A stretch of DNA of 64,000 bases from PSRI01 sp041484195 (GCA_041484195.1 JBGPHC010000009.1:62001-126000), one strand, 5' to 3'. Positions 24,489 through 33,672 are shown, numbered from the stretch's first letter. The notes: generated by a model from the sequence alone, not told the origin. Program-made: numbers and translations.

Positions 24489-26528
24489 CTACCAAATTCT
24501 AATCCTGTCCTTCTCGGGCTTCCACATTTTATCACCTTCCTCCACATTGAAAGCGGTATAGAAAGGTGTGAAATTCATCAATGGACCCAGTACCCGATAC
24601 ATGGGTGGAGAATGCGGATCCGTATTGATGCCCTGACGCAATACCTCATCTTTGCGTTTGCTACGCCATACCTGTGCCACGGAAATGAAAAAGCGTTGGT
24701 CACCCGTATAGCCATCAATTTTTGTACTGTCACTCCCTTCGCTGGTCAATTTAAAGGCGTCATAAGCGATGGCCACACCGCCCATATCCGCAATATTTTC
24801 CCCCGTTGTCAATGCGCCATTGATATGCAGCGAATCCAAAACCACAAACTGATTATATTGGTCAATGACGGCTTTTGATTTGGCAACGAATCTGGCGCTA
24901 TCTTCCTTTCCCCACCAATTCTTAAGGTTTCCGTCCTTGTCATACTGGGCGCCCTGGTCGTCAAATCCATGAGTCATCTCATGGCCGATCACAATACCTA
25001 TTCCTCCATAGTTCATCGCGTCGTCAGCATCCTGATCAAATATGGGAGCTTGCAGGATTCCTGCCGGGAAAACTATTTCATTGAAAGTCGGGTTATAGTA
25101 TGCATCCACGGTTGGAGGTGTAATTCCCCATTCCGTGCGATCCACCGGCTTGCCTACTTTGCTAATCTGGTATTGATATTCATCCCTGGAGCATGCAACC
25201 AGGTTTTCAAAATATTTACCTTTTTGTATGATTACCTTGCCGTAATCCCTCCATTTATCAGGATACCCAATCTTTTTAATAATGGAAAATAACTTGGCCT
25301 TTGCTTTTACCTTGGTGCTATCGCTCATCCAGTCCAGCTTATCAATCCTCGTTTCGAATGCCTTCTGCAGGTTATTGATAAGTTCGAGCATTCTCTTTTT
25401 GGAAGCTTCGGTAAAGTATTTTTCAACGTAGAGTTTGCCCAGGGCCATGCCCAGATTGGCGTCGGTGGACCTGTAAATTCTTTCCCAGCGCGGTTTTATC
25501 TGCTGCTGTCCGCTCAAAGCTTTTCCAGTATATTCAAATCTGGCGTTTACAAAATCACTGCTGATTGCGGGAGCAGCATTGTCGAGCACATGAAATATGA
25601 GATAGAGTTTCCAGCTATTCAGGGGAACGGTCTTCAGCAACCCATTGAGCTTTTCGTAAAACCCCGGCTGGCTCACATTCACTGAATCGGATTTTATTTC
25701 CATCTTCTGCAATAGAGAAGGCCACCCGAAGGCCGGCATTCTCTTGTTGAGAGCCGATACAGCAATCTTATTATAATTAAGCTGAGGGTTTCTCAATTCA
25801 ACGTTGGTGCGATGCGCTCCGGCTATTTGCTTTTCGATATTATATATGGTTGTACTTGCAGCTGAGGCGGTTGAAGAATCAGAACCCGTTAGCATAAAAA
25901 CCTTGCGGATATAGGTTTTATATGCATTCTGAATAGCCAGCGTTGCCGGATCGGTTCTAAAATAATAATCCCTGTCTGGCAGACCCAGTCCCCCCTGGTA
26001 AAAAATGGCAATATTCTTCGTGCTGTTTTTTTCATCGGCACCCACAAATGGCTGAAAGAGCAGGCTATTATTTTCCAATTGCTGACCGGCAACAAATTCC
26101 ATCACTCCTTTGCTGTCCTTTATGGAATCAATGGACTGGAGATAAGGCTTCACTGGTTCATATCCTAATTTTTCAATGGTGGCTGAATCCATGCCAGACG
26201 CATAAAAGTCACCCACTTTTTGCGCTTCGGTTCCAGCGCTATTATTTGCATGCGACACACTGTCGAGGATTGACCGGATGTGTTCCTTTGTGCGGTCGTA
26301 TATTTCCTTTCCGGCGCCCAGGTTGACTTCAGTTGGCGGGAATACGGTATTCCTGATCCATTTGCCATTTATAAAAAGATAGAAATTGTCAACAGGTTTT
26401 ACCGAAGAATCAAAATTGGCTGTGAGAATGAATGGCGGCTTCGGGTGATCCGTTTTGGCCGACTGATTGCAGGATGCAATCATTACCAGCATGGTTAATA
26501 CTATGAACGCTTTTGATCTCTTGTCCAT
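24489..26528 (-). CDS. M13 family metallopeptidase (neprilysin/PepO type), lipoprotein
   Basis: The 679-residue protein has a lipoprotein signal (AFIVLTMLVMIASCNQS), so it should be anchored in the cell envelope. The zinc site is complete: VIGHEMTHGFDDQGAQYD near residue 515 gives HExxH, and GENIADMGG near 575 gives the third ligand Glu and Asp. The N-terminal helical domain (PVDNFYLFINGKWI; YEPVKPYLQSIDSI) and AYYNPTFNEIVFPAGILQAP match M13 enzymes. The C-terminal KMWKPEKDRIRIW is the usual conserved end. It cleaves oligopeptides on the amino side of hydrophobic residues and probably supports peptide use outside the cytoplasm. It is monocistronic. Confidence 0.95.
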   Translation of the reverse strand: MDKRSKAFIVLTMLVMIASCNQSAKTDHPKPPFILTANFDSSVKPVDNFYLFINGKWIRNTVFPPTEVNLGAGKEIYDRTKEHIRSILDSVSHANNSAGTEAQKVGDFYASGMDSATIEKLGYEPVKPYLQSIDSIKDSKGVMEFVAGQQLENNSLLFQPFVGADEKNSTKNIAIFYQGGLGLPDRDYYFRTDPATLAIQNAYKTYIRKVFMLTGSDSSTASAASTTIYNIEKQIAGAHRTNVELRNPQLNYNKIAVSALNKRMPAFGWPSLLQKMEIKSDSVNVSQPGFYEKLNGLLKTVPLNSWKLYLIFHVLDNAAPAISSDFVNARFEYTGKALSGQQQIKPRWERIYRSTDANLGMALGKLYVEKYFTEASKKRMLELINNLQKAFETRIDKLDWMSDSTKVKAKAKLFSIIKKIGYPDKWRDYGKVIIQKGKYFENLVACSRDEYQYQISKVGKPVDRTEWGITPPTVDAYYNPTFNEIVFPAGILQAPIFDQDADDAMNYGGIGIVIGHEMTHGFDDQGAQYDKDGNLKNWWGKEDSARFVAKSKAVIDQYNQFVVLDSLHINGALTTGENIADMGGVAIAYDAFKLTSEGSDSTKIDGYTGDQRFFISVAQVWRSKRKDEVLRQGINTDPHSPPMYRVLGPLMNFTPFYTAFNVEEGDKMWKPEKDRIRIW

Positions 26529-26617
26529 ATTTTCTGATTTTGAATCAGGAATATAGAAAAAACAAATGATGGAATTCAGATTTATTGTACGAGTACCGGG
26601 ATGAATATTTTAAGCGG

Positions 26618-27541
26618 TTACATGAGGGCAATATCAAAATTTACCAGGTCAACAAATTGCTGGATCCGGTGATCAATATCCTGCCTGTTGATTTCCCGGA
26701 GTCTTGTTGTGCCGAATTTTTCCACACAAAAACTGGCCATCGCGGAGCCGACAATAATGGCTGTTTTCATATTTTCGAAGGAAATATCACGGGAATGGGC
26801 CAGGTGGCCTATAAATCCTCCCGCGAATGTGTCGCCGGCGCCGGTGGGGTCAAACACATCTTCTAACGGTAAGGCAGGAGCGAAGAATACCCGGTTTTCA
26901 TGAAAGAGTAGCGCTCCGTGTTCTCCTTTCTTTATCACTACATACTTAGGCCCCATCTTCACGATCTCCTTGGCAGCCTTGACGAGGGAGAACTGCGCGC
27001 TAAGTTGTCGGGCCTCGCTGTCATTCACCATCAGCACGTCCACTTTTTTCAGCACTTTTTCGAGGTCTTCCATGGCTGACTCCATCCAGAAATTCATGGT
27101 ATCGAGCAAGACAAGCTTCGGCCGCTCTCTCAATTGTTTGATAACGCTGAGCTGCACCGAGGGAGCCAGGTTACCCAGCATGAGGAAATCGGCGCCCTGG
27201 TAACTTTCTGGAACTTCCGGCTCAAATTCTCCCAGTACGTTGAGCTGGGTTTCAAGCGTGTCGCGGGTATTCATGTCCAGGTTATACTTCCCCTTCCAAA
27301 AAAATGACCTTTGGCCTTCTTTGATCTGCACCCCTTCCAGGTCCACGCCTCTTGCATTCAAAATCGCCAATTCCTCGCGCGGAAAATCGCCCCCAACTAC
27401 CGAAATCTGCTTGATAGGCCTTGTAAAATTCGATGCGCTCCAGGCTATATACGTAGCAGCGCCACCCACAATTTTATTACTCTTACCGAAAGGAGTTTCG
27501 ATAGAATCAAAAGCCATGGATCCGAGAACAATAAGTGACAT
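26618..27541 (-). CDS. PfkB-family carbohydrate/nucleoside kinase
   Basis: The 307-residue kinase has PfkB signature 1 near the start (NKIVGGAATYIAWSASNF, binding substrate) and signature 2 near the end (DPTGAGDTFAGGFIGHL at about 234-248, with the catalytic Asp of GAGD). VVIKKGEHGALLF is the typical strand before it. It phosphorylates a sugar or nucleoside hydroxyl with ATP; which one is unclear. Short members starting like this (MSLIVLGSMAFDSIETPFG) are found widely in Bacteroidota, often annotated simply as sugar kinase. Neighbours do not help. Confidence 0.92.
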   Translation of the reverse strand: MSLIVLGSMAFDSIETPFGKSNKIVGGAATYIAWSASNFTRPIKQISVVGGDFPREELAILNARGVDLEGVQIKEGQRSFFWKGKYNLDMNTRDTLETQLNVLGEFEPEVPESYQGADFLMLGNLAPSVQLSVIKQLRERPKLVLLDTMNFWMESAMEDLEKVLKKVDVLMVNDSEARQLSAQFSLVKAAKEIVKMGPKYVVIKKGEHGALLFHENRVFFAPALPLEDVFDPTGAGDTFAGGFIGHLAHSRDISFENMKTAIIVGSAMASFCVEKFGTTRLREINRQDIDHRIQQFVDLVNFDIALM

Positions 27542-27863
27542 AATTAAGTTGGATTTCTTCCCCCAAAGGGTTGTTATGACGTATGTTGGTTGGCCCAGCC
27601 GCCTGCAGATATCCCAACCCTTATACTCACATTGACAGCCTGAGCAAAACGCTGCAAAGCTAATTGTAATAAGTCTGCCAGTAAAATTTTAATAGACTGC
27701 ATGTTGATGCTCCTATCATAATCCAAAATCCGGGCTGAGTAAATCTCTTAAGAAAGCAATCATCCTATTTTTATAGGTCAGACTGGATAAGATAATAATT
27801 AGTGCTTTTCGAAGAGAAACCTACTAATAAGTGTTAGTTTTGCAGGCGAATTAATAGCCGGAA
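27542..27863. other. Divergent intergenic region between the PfkB kinase and the paa regulator
   Basis: This 322-base stretch carries the divergent promoters. The right end holds the TetR operator and -7 box described separately. The remainder contains no coding frame, RNA gene or clear hairpin that I can support. Confidence 0.5.
27823..27842 (+). promoter_or_regulatory. Operator and -7 box before the paa TetR regulator/paaE
   Basis: ACTAATAAGTGTTAGT (27823-27838) has dyad symmetry in its ACTAA/TTAGT ends and overlaps TAGTTTTG (27835-27842), a match to TAnnTTTG. A nearly identical palindrome precedes paaA at 30815. Binding by the TetR protein here would block its own promoter. Confidence 0.65.
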
Positions 27864-28457
27864 ATGCCAGCCATCAAGACCAATCGAAACAGCAGCAAGA
27901 AAGAAGTGATCATCAGTAAGGCTGCCAAATTATTCAGGGAAAAAGGTTTCAGTGCCACCTCAATGCGCGACCTCGCGGAAAATGTGGGCGTTGAAGCCGC
28001 AAGCCTGTACAACCATATCCGCTCCAAAGCCGAAATATTACAGGAGATCTGTTTTCGGGTTGCCAACCAGTTTATGACACACCTGGAAGAAATGGAGAAC
28101 AGCAAACAATCTTCCATCGCCAAAGTGCAGTCCATCCTGCAATTCCATATCCGGCAAATGATCCACAATTATGAAGCCGTACATGTGGCGGACCGGGAAT
28201 GGAAACACCTGACCGATCCCTATCTATCGAATTTCAAAACACAGCGCAAGACCTATCGCCAGCGCCTGGCGGGAATCATTGAACAGGGAATCGCGAAAAA
28301 GGAAATCAAGAAAATTGACGCTCCCACCGCCGTCCTCATCATGTTGCATGCCGTCAGCGGTATTGAATCATGGCACCGATCCAAACAAAAAATTTCAGCA
28401 GAACACCTGGAAGAAAATATGGTGATCATATTGGTAGAAGGATTAAGAGCCGGTTAA
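27864..28457 (+). CDS. TetR-family regulator of the phenylacetate genes
   Basis: The 197-residue protein has an N-terminal TetR helix-turn-helix (VIISKAAKLFREKGFSATSMRDLAENVGVEAASLYNHIRSKAEIL, about residues 15-60) and a helical ligand-binding part with the C-terminal fold seen in regulators that precede paa or fatty-acid degradation genes. It starts 13 bases before paaE's ATG region ends the gap, so the two are surely one transcript. By analogy with other TetR-type paa regulators, phenylacetyl-CoA would be the inducer; this is inference. The shared palindromes before this gene and before paaA are its likely binding sites. Confidence 0.88.
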   Translation: MPAIKTNRNSSKKEVIISKAAKLFREKGFSATSMRDLAENVGVEAASLYNHIRSKAEILQEICFRVANQFMTHLEEMENSKQSSIAKVQSILQFHIRQMIHNYEAVHVADREWKHLTDPYLSNFKTQRKTYRQRLAGIIEQGIAKKEIKKIDAPTAVLIMLHAVSGIESWHRSKQKISAEHLEENMVIILVEGLRAG

Positions 28458-28469
28458 ATATTATGCCTG

Positions 28470-29549
28470 ATGTCTATTCATTTTCATCCGTTAACCATAA
28501 AGGAAATCAAGAAAGAAACGGCAGACTGCATCTCAGTCAAATTTGAAGTGCCCGAATCATTGAAAGAAATATTCCATTTTCATCACGGCCAGAATATCAC
28601 GATCAAAGCATCTGTTGATGGAAAAGAACTGAGGCGGTCCTATTCCATTTGTTCTGCACCTTATGAAAATGAATTGAGGGTAGCCATTAAGAAGAAAGAA
28701 CAGGGCTGGTTTTCAGCCTGGGCGCATAAAAACTTCAAGCCCGGACAGGCCCTGGAAGTACTTCCTCCCACGGGCAGGTTTTATACCGAAGTCCAACCAG
28801 GCCAAAAGAAGAAATATATCGCCTTCGCAGCAGGAAGTGGCATCACACCCACCATTTCAATTATCAAATCGGTGCTTCATGCAGAGCCCCAAAGCAGCTT
28901 CACTCTTGTATATGGTAATCGCAACAGCGCCTCCATCATCTTCAAAGAAGAATTGGAAGGGCTCAAGAACAAATACATGGACCGTTTTAGCCTGATCAAT
29001 ATCCTCAGTCGTGAGAAAACGGATACTCCTTTATTCAGCGGAAGGATCAATGTGGAAAAACTGGGCCAACTGAAAAAGATCATAGCATGGAATACAGCGG
29101 ATGAGATCTTTCTTTGCGGGCCAGAAGAAATGATATTCAACATCCGGGATTACCTGGAACAAAACCGGATTGAAAAAAAGAAAATCCATTTTGAATTGTT
29201 TACCACACCGGATCAAAATCGTCCTGGTGTAATCCCCCATGAAATTGAACAGGAAATTTCTGCCACAAGCTGTTTGGTCACCGTAAAATTGGATGGCAGA
29301 AACTTCGATTTTGAACTTGATTTTAATAAAGAAAGCATCCTGGATGCGGCCCTGGCTCATGGCCTGGACCTTCCATTCTCCTGCAAAGGCGGCGTTTGTG
29401 GTAGCTGCCGGGCCCTTTTGTTGGAAGGGAAGGTCGATATGGATGCGAATTACGCCCTCGAACCTGAGGAAGTAGCCGCCGGTTTTATTCTTACTTGTCA
29501 GTCCCATCCCCGAACCGGCAGGATCTCGGTAGATTACGATTTGCGATGA
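28470..29549 (+). CDS. paaE: Phenylacetyl-CoA epoxidase reductase subunit PaaE
   Basis: The 359-residue protein passes electrons from NADPH through FAD and an iron-sulfur cluster to the di-iron PaaAC oxygenase. The FAD domain has RRSYSICSAP and the NADPH domain AAGSGITPTISIIKS, with LCGPEEMIF near residue 213. The C-terminal plant-type ferredoxin domain holds Cys305, Cys310, Cys313 and Cys343 (CX4CX2CX29C; FSCKGGVCGSCRALL). Domain order and length are those of PaaE. It is separated from paaABCD by an opposite-strand gene, which differs from the usual paaABCDE order. Confidence 0.95.
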   Translation: MSIHFHPLTIKEIKKETADCISVKFEVPESLKEIFHFHHGQNITIKASVDGKELRRSYSICSAPYENELRVAIKKKEQGWFSAWAHKNFKPGQALEVLPPTGRFYTEVQPGQKKKYIAFAAGSGITPTISIIKSVLHAEPQSSFTLVYGNRNSASIIFKEELEGLKNKYMDRFSLINILSREKTDTPLFSGRINVEKLGQLKKIIAWNTADEIFLCGPEEMIFNIRDYLEQNRIEKKKIHFELFTTPDQNRPGVIPHEIEQEISATSCLVTVKLDGRNFDFELDFNKESILDAALAHGLDLPFSCKGGVCGSCRALLLEGKVDMDANYALEPEEVAAGFILTCQSHPRTGRISVDYDLR

Positions 29550-29551
29550 AA

Positions 29552-30742
29552 TCAGCGCAGCCCCATTGCTCTTTCCCTTGCAGATGGCAATGTCGGAAGT
29601 CCATGGACGGGTTTGTCGAGGTAAAAATAGGCAGTGGCTGAATAGTCATCTACCCTGTAAAAATTCACCCATCCTTTTGGAAAATCCGGGTCGGTTATTT
29701 TCGGAACCGGATTCAGCTCCAATAATTTTACAAATGAATTTTCTCCCGACACTGTCACAGGAATAAGCTGAACACCTTTTTGAACTAAGCTCCTCACTTC
29801 ACTCATATCTCCTCCGCCGATCTGCTGTATGGTCACTTTAATATCCCTGTTGAAATAAACCGGATCGGGTATATGATACCGGTAGAAAGCATATTGCTTC
29901 TTATGCTCATCCGCCACCAGGCAGCCCTGGTTCATCTGTGAAAAAGTTCCCATGCCCCAGGCAGTTCCTATATAATCTTCTGTGCCCGTTCCATTGATGG
30001 TGGGATATGTTGAATCGCCATCCAGGTAAATTTTCACCTCACCCTCACCCCACCATGTATTTCCATAGGAAGTATCCACGATCACTCCCATATTTACCCC
30101 CAGCCATCTTCCTCTTCCTTTGATTTGCGGGAGGATTTCAAAATCCTTTTTCAGGGTTCCGTGCATCTGCCGCGACCAATAAGCGTGGAAATACAGCATG
30201 TTGGCCGGTTGTTGCACGAGTGCCACCAGGTCAATATCATAAAACAGGGTGATATCGGAATTACTCTCGTTGACAATTACCACTCTCGCCGATTTCCTGA
30301 ATGGCATGGGGATAACAGAATTGAAAGATCGTCCTTCGGGGTCGCTGAACAGAGCAGATTCAAATTTCACTTTCTGTCCCAGTCCCACTCCAAAAAAATC
30401 ACCCAATGGAACATCTATGGCAGGTTGGGATGCTCCATCCCAATAAGCCAGCAGACGCAGAGCCCTGAGCATCTGCGGAGAACGGTCATTGACTGTGCAC
30501 CAGATCCTTCTGATGGTGGCAGATCCTTTGAAGTTGAGTAATTCCTTGTGGTCTCCCGACTTGATTATCTCCGCGGGATGACCCTTGGCCCCCTTGTTTT
30601 CCTTTCCTCCTAATCCTGACCCTCCCGATCTGTTTTCAAAACTCACTACCTTCGACTTGGCGTCGTTTGGAAATTGGTAAAGTTCCTGACAGAATGCGGG
30701 GAAGCAGCACAAAAGCAGCACGAAAATACAGGTTGAACGCAT
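29552..30742 (-). CDS. GH172 family (DUF2961) glycoside hydrolase-like protein, exported
   Basis: The 396-residue protein has a signal peptide (STCIFVLLLCCFPAFC) and the DUF2961/GH172 core: WWGEGEVKIYLDGDSTYPTINGTGTEDYIGTAW, with the TGTEDY acidic motif of the family, plus LRLLAYWDGASQPAIDVPLGDFFG in the N-terminal beta-sandwich. GH172 members act on furanosides (fructofuranose or arabinofuranose) and assemble as oligomers. This one should act outside the cytoplasm. It sits on the opposite strand between paaE and paaA, ends two bases past the paaE stop and has no functional link to phenylacetate. It looks like an insertion into the paa cluster. Confidence 0.88.
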   Translation of the reverse strand: MRSTCIFVLLLCCFPAFCQELYQFPNDAKSKVVSFENRSGGSGLGGKENKGAKGHPAEIIKSGDHKELLNFKGSATIRRIWCTVNDRSPQMLRALRLLAYWDGASQPAIDVPLGDFFGVGLGQKVKFESALFSDPEGRSFNSVIPMPFRKSARVVIVNESNSDITLFYDIDLVALVQQPANMLYFHAYWSRQMHGTLKKDFEILPQIKGRGRWLGVNMGVIVDTSYGNTWWGEGEVKIYLDGDSTYPTINGTGTEDYIGTAWGMGTFSQMNQGCLVADEHKKQYAFYRYHIPDPVYFNRDIKVTIQQIGGGDMSEVRSLVQKGVQLIPVTVSGENSFVKLLELNPVPKITDPDFPKGWVNFYRVDDYSATAYFYLDKPVHGLPTLPSARERAMGLR

Positions 30743-30814
30743 CTGAACTTTCTTTTAAAATAGCATTTTCCAGCTTTCCCCCTTTTACAAATACTAAATG
30801 GAATCCGTTTGTAA

Positions 30815-30830
30815 ACTAACAGTTGTTAGT
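30815..30830. promoter_or_regulatory. Palindromic operator before paaA
   Basis: ACTAACAGTTGTTAGT is a palindrome in seven of eight base pairs. It has the same ACTAA-N6-TTAGT ends as the site before the TetR/paaE genes and covers the place of the -33 element upstream of the -7 box at 30849. It is the probable site for the TetR-type regulator. Confidence 0.7.
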
Positions 30831-30848
30831 ATAATGAAAAAGTTTGGT

Positions 30849-30856
30849 TATTTTTG
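30849..30856 (+). promoter_or_regulatory. -7 promoter box of the paaABCD operon
   Basis: TATTTTTG matches TAnnTTTG exactly and lies 71 bases before the paaA start. The -33 region is poor and overlaps the palindrome at 30815-30830, as expected for a regulated promoter. Confidence 0.6.
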
Positions 30857-30927
30857 TAGTTGGATGTGAGTAGTCCATCGGATTCGGGTTTTAGTAGCTA
30901 ACTTAATATCATCTTAATTGTAAAACC

Positions 30928-31878
30928 ATGAGTGTGGAGGAATTGGAGAAAATATTCCAGCACAAGATCGTCAAGGAAATCAAGATCGAACCCAGGGATT
31001 GGATGCCGGAAGCCTATCGCAAGACTCTGATCCGGCAGATCAGTCAGCATGCGCATAGTGAGATCGTGGGCATGTTACCCGAAGGTAACTGGATTACCCG
31101 GGCGCCATCCTTACGTCGCAAAGCCGCGCTACTCGCCAAAGTGCAGGATGAAGCGGGTCATGGTTTGTATCTCTATGCCGCCACAGAAACGCTGGGCGTG
31201 ACAAGGGAATCCACAATAGAAGATCTTCACCGTGGAAAAGCGAAATATTCTTCCATATTCAATTATCCTACTTTGCTCTGGGCCGATATCGGAGCGATTG
31301 GTTGGTTGGTTGACGGTGCAGCCATCATCAACCAGGTGATGCTTTGCCGCGCTTCTTATGGCCCCTATGCAAGAGCGATGGTGAGGATTTGCAAAGAAGA
31401 AAGTTTCCACCAGCGACAGGGATTTGAAATATTATTGACACTGAGCAGAGGCAGCCAGGTTCAGCGTGATATGTGCCAGGATGCTATTAATCGTTGGTGG
31501 TGGCCGAGTCTTATGATGTTCGGGCCCAGGGATGATGACTCACCCCATAGCAAGCAGAGCACGGATTGGAAAATAAAAAGAAAGAGCAATGATGAGTTGC
31601 GCCAGCAGTTCGTTGATATATGCGCGGAGCAGGTAAAAATTCTGGGCATGAAGATTCCGGACTCCCAATTGAAATGGAATGAAAAAAGCAAGCACTATGA
31701 TTTTGGTGAGATCGACTGGCAGGAATTCTGGAACGTAGTGAAAGGAAACGGGCCTTGCAACCGGGAAAGACTCCAGGCCAGGATCAGTGCTCATGAAGAG
31801 GGAGACTGGGTGAGAAAAGCCGCGGCCGCCTATGCGGAAAAATGCAGGCTCCGGAGTGAAAGAAAAAAAGTCGCATAA
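30928..31878 (+). CDS. paaA: Phenylacetyl-CoA epoxidase catalytic subunit PaaA
   Basis: The 316-residue ferritin-like protein is the di-iron oxygenase subunit that makes the 1,2-epoxide of phenylacetyl-CoA. Both iron-binding ExxH motifs are present: KVQDEAGHGLYL (Glu75, His78) and CKEESFHQRQGF near residue 157. RWWWPSLMMFGPRDDDS and the first acidic helix (HAHSEIVGMLPEGNW) are characteristic. Length is normal. It opens the operon paaABCD-paaG-paaI-paaY and is preceded by the palindromic operator. It works in the cytosol as a complex with PaaB, PaaC and PaaE. Confidence 0.97.
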   Translation: MSVEELEKIFQHKIVKEIKIEPRDWMPEAYRKTLIRQISQHAHSEIVGMLPEGNWITRAPSLRRKAALLAKVQDEAGHGLYLYAATETLGVTRESTIEDLHRGKAKYSSIFNYPTLLWADIGAIGWLVDGAAIINQVMLCRASYGPYARAMVRICKEESFHQRQGFEILLTLSRGSQVQRDMCQDAINRWWWPSLMMFGPRDDDSPHSKQSTDWKIKRKSNDELRQQFVDICAEQVKILGMKIPDSQLKWNEKSKHYDFGEIDWQEFWNVVKGNGPCNRERLQARISAHEEGDWVRKAAAAYAEKCRLRSERKKVA

Positions 31879-31917
31879 CAAATTCCCGGATTTTCTTCTG
31901 AATAAAAAACCAGGTCC

Positions 31918-32289
31918 ATGAATATCCATATTCGCAAACTGTATTACGGTGATATTCCTGATGAAAAGGGAAGCAGTGCGCCTGAAGGAACCAAAAAGAT
32001 CATGCCCCAGACTGAATGGCCATTGTGGGAAGTCTTCATTCGCAATAAGCAGGGCTTGGATCATAAACACGTGGGCAGTCTGCATGCAGCTGATGCACAA
32101 ATGGCCATCGAAAATGCCCGTGATGTTTACACACGCAGGATGGAAGGAATTAGCATTTGGGTGGTGGAAAGCAAGCATGTACACGCCTCCAACCCCGATG
32201 ACGCTGGATCATTCTACGATCCTGCAAATGACAAGATATATCGCCATCCCACTTTTTATCATTTACCCGATGAACTGAAACATATTTGA
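31918..32289 (+). CDS. paaB: Phenylacetyl-CoA epoxidase subunit PaaB
   Basis: The 123-residue protein is the small structural subunit that bridges the PaaAC dimers. The conserved opening WPLWEVFIRNKQGLDHKHVGSLHAADAQMAIENARDVYTRR and IWVVESKHVHAS are diagnostic. It is longer than many PaaB proteins at the N-terminus (PDEKGSSAPEGTKKI) and has a short C-terminal tail. It follows paaA by 39 bases and precedes paaC by 30. Confidence 0.95.
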   Translation: MNIHIRKLYYGDIPDEKGSSAPEGTKKIMPQTEWPLWEVFIRNKQGLDHKHVGSLHAADAQMAIENARDVYTRRMEGISIWVVESKHVHASNPDDAGSFYDPANDKIYRHPTFYHLPDELKHI

Positions 32290-32319
32290 GCACTGAATCT
32301 TAAATACATAACACTAAAA

Positions 32320-33138
32320 TTGGAACCCGAAATTCTCACAGAATACCTGCTACACCTGGCAGATGATGCCCTGATACTGGGCCACCGCAACAGCGAATGG
32401 TGTGGCCATGGACCGGTGCTGGAGCAGGATATCGCACTCACCAATATCTCGCTCGACCTCATTGGCCAAGGCAGGAATTTCTACCAGTACGCCGCATTGA
32501 CGGCAAACCAATCGGGGCTACGGGTATTGCAAACAGTTACTGAGAAAGAGTTTAACGAAGATAGTCTCGCCTATCTGCGTGATACCCGTGAATTCAGAAA
32601 TTGCTTATTGGTGGAGCAGACCAATGGCGACTGGGCCAGGACCATACTGCGACAATTTTTATTCAGCAGTTTTCAATATCTTCTGTATAGTAAATTGCAA
32701 GAGAGCAGGGATTCGGTGATCGCGGGAATTAGCGCCAAAGCATTGAAAGAAGTCACCTACCACATGCGATGGTCTGGTGAATGGGTCATTCGCCTCGGCG
32801 ACGGAACTGAAGAAAGCCGCCAACGCATCATGCAGGTCACGAAGGAGCTCTGGACTTATACGGGTGAATTATTTGCGCCGACCGACTATGAAAAGTCTGC
32901 TGCAGATGACGGGATTGGTGCAAATCTTCCTTCACTGAAAAATGAATGGAACAAAAGGGTAAGTGAAGTATTCCATGAAGCAACGCTCCCACAACCCAGT
33001 GTCGGCAGGGAAGCAGAACAGCTTGCTGAACCATGGATGCAGACAGGCGGGAAAACTGGCCTGCACAGTGAACACCTGGGATTGATATTGACGGAATTAC
33101 AATTCATGCAAAGGGCCTACCCGGGATGTGAATGGTGA
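32320..33138 (+). CDS. paaC: Phenylacetyl-CoA epoxidase subunit PaaC
   Basis: The 272-residue ferritin-like protein lacks full iron ligation in characterised members and supports PaaA. The start LLHLADDALILGHRNSEWCGHGPVLEQDIALTNI is typical, as are LDLIGQGRNFYQYAA and DWARTILRQFLFSSFQ. Translation begins at TTG 32320; no ATG fits before the conserved part. It lies in the paa operon between paaB and paaD. Confidence 0.95.
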   Translation: MEPEILTEYLLHLADDALILGHRNSEWCGHGPVLEQDIALTNISLDLIGQGRNFYQYAALTANQSGLRVLQTVTEKEFNEDSLAYLRDTREFRNCLLVEQTNGDWARTILRQFLFSSFQYLLYSKLQESRDSVIAGISAKALKEVTYHMRWSGEWVIRLGDGTEESRQRIMQVTKELWTYTGELFAPTDYEKSAADDGIGANLPSLKNEWNKRVSEVFHEATLPQPSVGREAEQLAEPWMQTGGKTGLHSEHLGLILTELQFMQRAYPGCEW

Positions 33139-33168
33139 GAAAAGGGTAAGATAAATTTCAAATCAGGA

Positions 33169-33672
33169 ATGAAGTTAATTTCTGACATATCAATTGAAAA
33201 AGTCAGGGCGATGCTGGAAGAAGTGACCGACCCTGAAGTGCCGGTCCTGACCATCAACGACCTTGGAATAGTAAGAGACATAACTCTGGACGGGGACAAG
33301 GTAGAAGTGACTATAACACCTACCTATAGTGGCTGCCCTGCCCTGGACATGATAGCGGCCAATATCAGGATGACCCTGCTCTCCTACGGATTCGCGGCTG
33401 TCGAGGTCAGGAATGTGATTTCACCGGCATGGACTACGGATTGGATGAGTGAGAAAGGAAAACAAAAGTTGAAAGAATTTGGCATCGCTCCACCCAATGC
33501 GAAACCCCAGTTCTGTCATATCAATTATTTTACAGAAAATGAAGCAGTACAGTGTCCCCACTGCGATTCCTGGAACACCAGGAGGATCAGTGAATTTGGC
33601 TCCACGGCCTGTAAGGCGCTTTACCAGTGCAATGATTGCCAGGAACCCTTTGACTATTTTAAGTGTCATTGA
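33169..33672 (+). CDS. paaD: Phenylacetate degradation protein PaaD (Fe-S assembly factor)
   Basis: The 167-residue protein has an N-terminal MIP18/DUF59 domain (VRAMLEEVTDPEVPVLTINDLGIVRDI, then TPTYSGCPALDMI with the functional Cys) and a C-terminal zinc-ribbon of four cysteines (QCPHCDSWNT and QCNDCQ). This is the standard PaaD layout. PaaD is thought to help load the iron-sulfur or iron centres of the epoxidase. It follows paaC by 30 bases. Confidence 0.95.
   Translation: MKLISDISIEKVRAMLEEVTDPEVPVLTINDLGIVRDITLDGDKVEVTITPTYSGCPALDMIAANIRMTLLSYGFAAVEVRNVISPAWTTDWMSEKGKQKLKEFGIAPPNAKPQFCHINYFTENEAVQCPHCDSWNTRRISEFGSTACKALYQCNDCQEPFDYFKCH

Noticed and set aside
31540..32184. A 214-codon minus-strand frame across paaA and paaB
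   Set aside because: It spans two certain genes and their gap on the other strand and has no recognisable motif.
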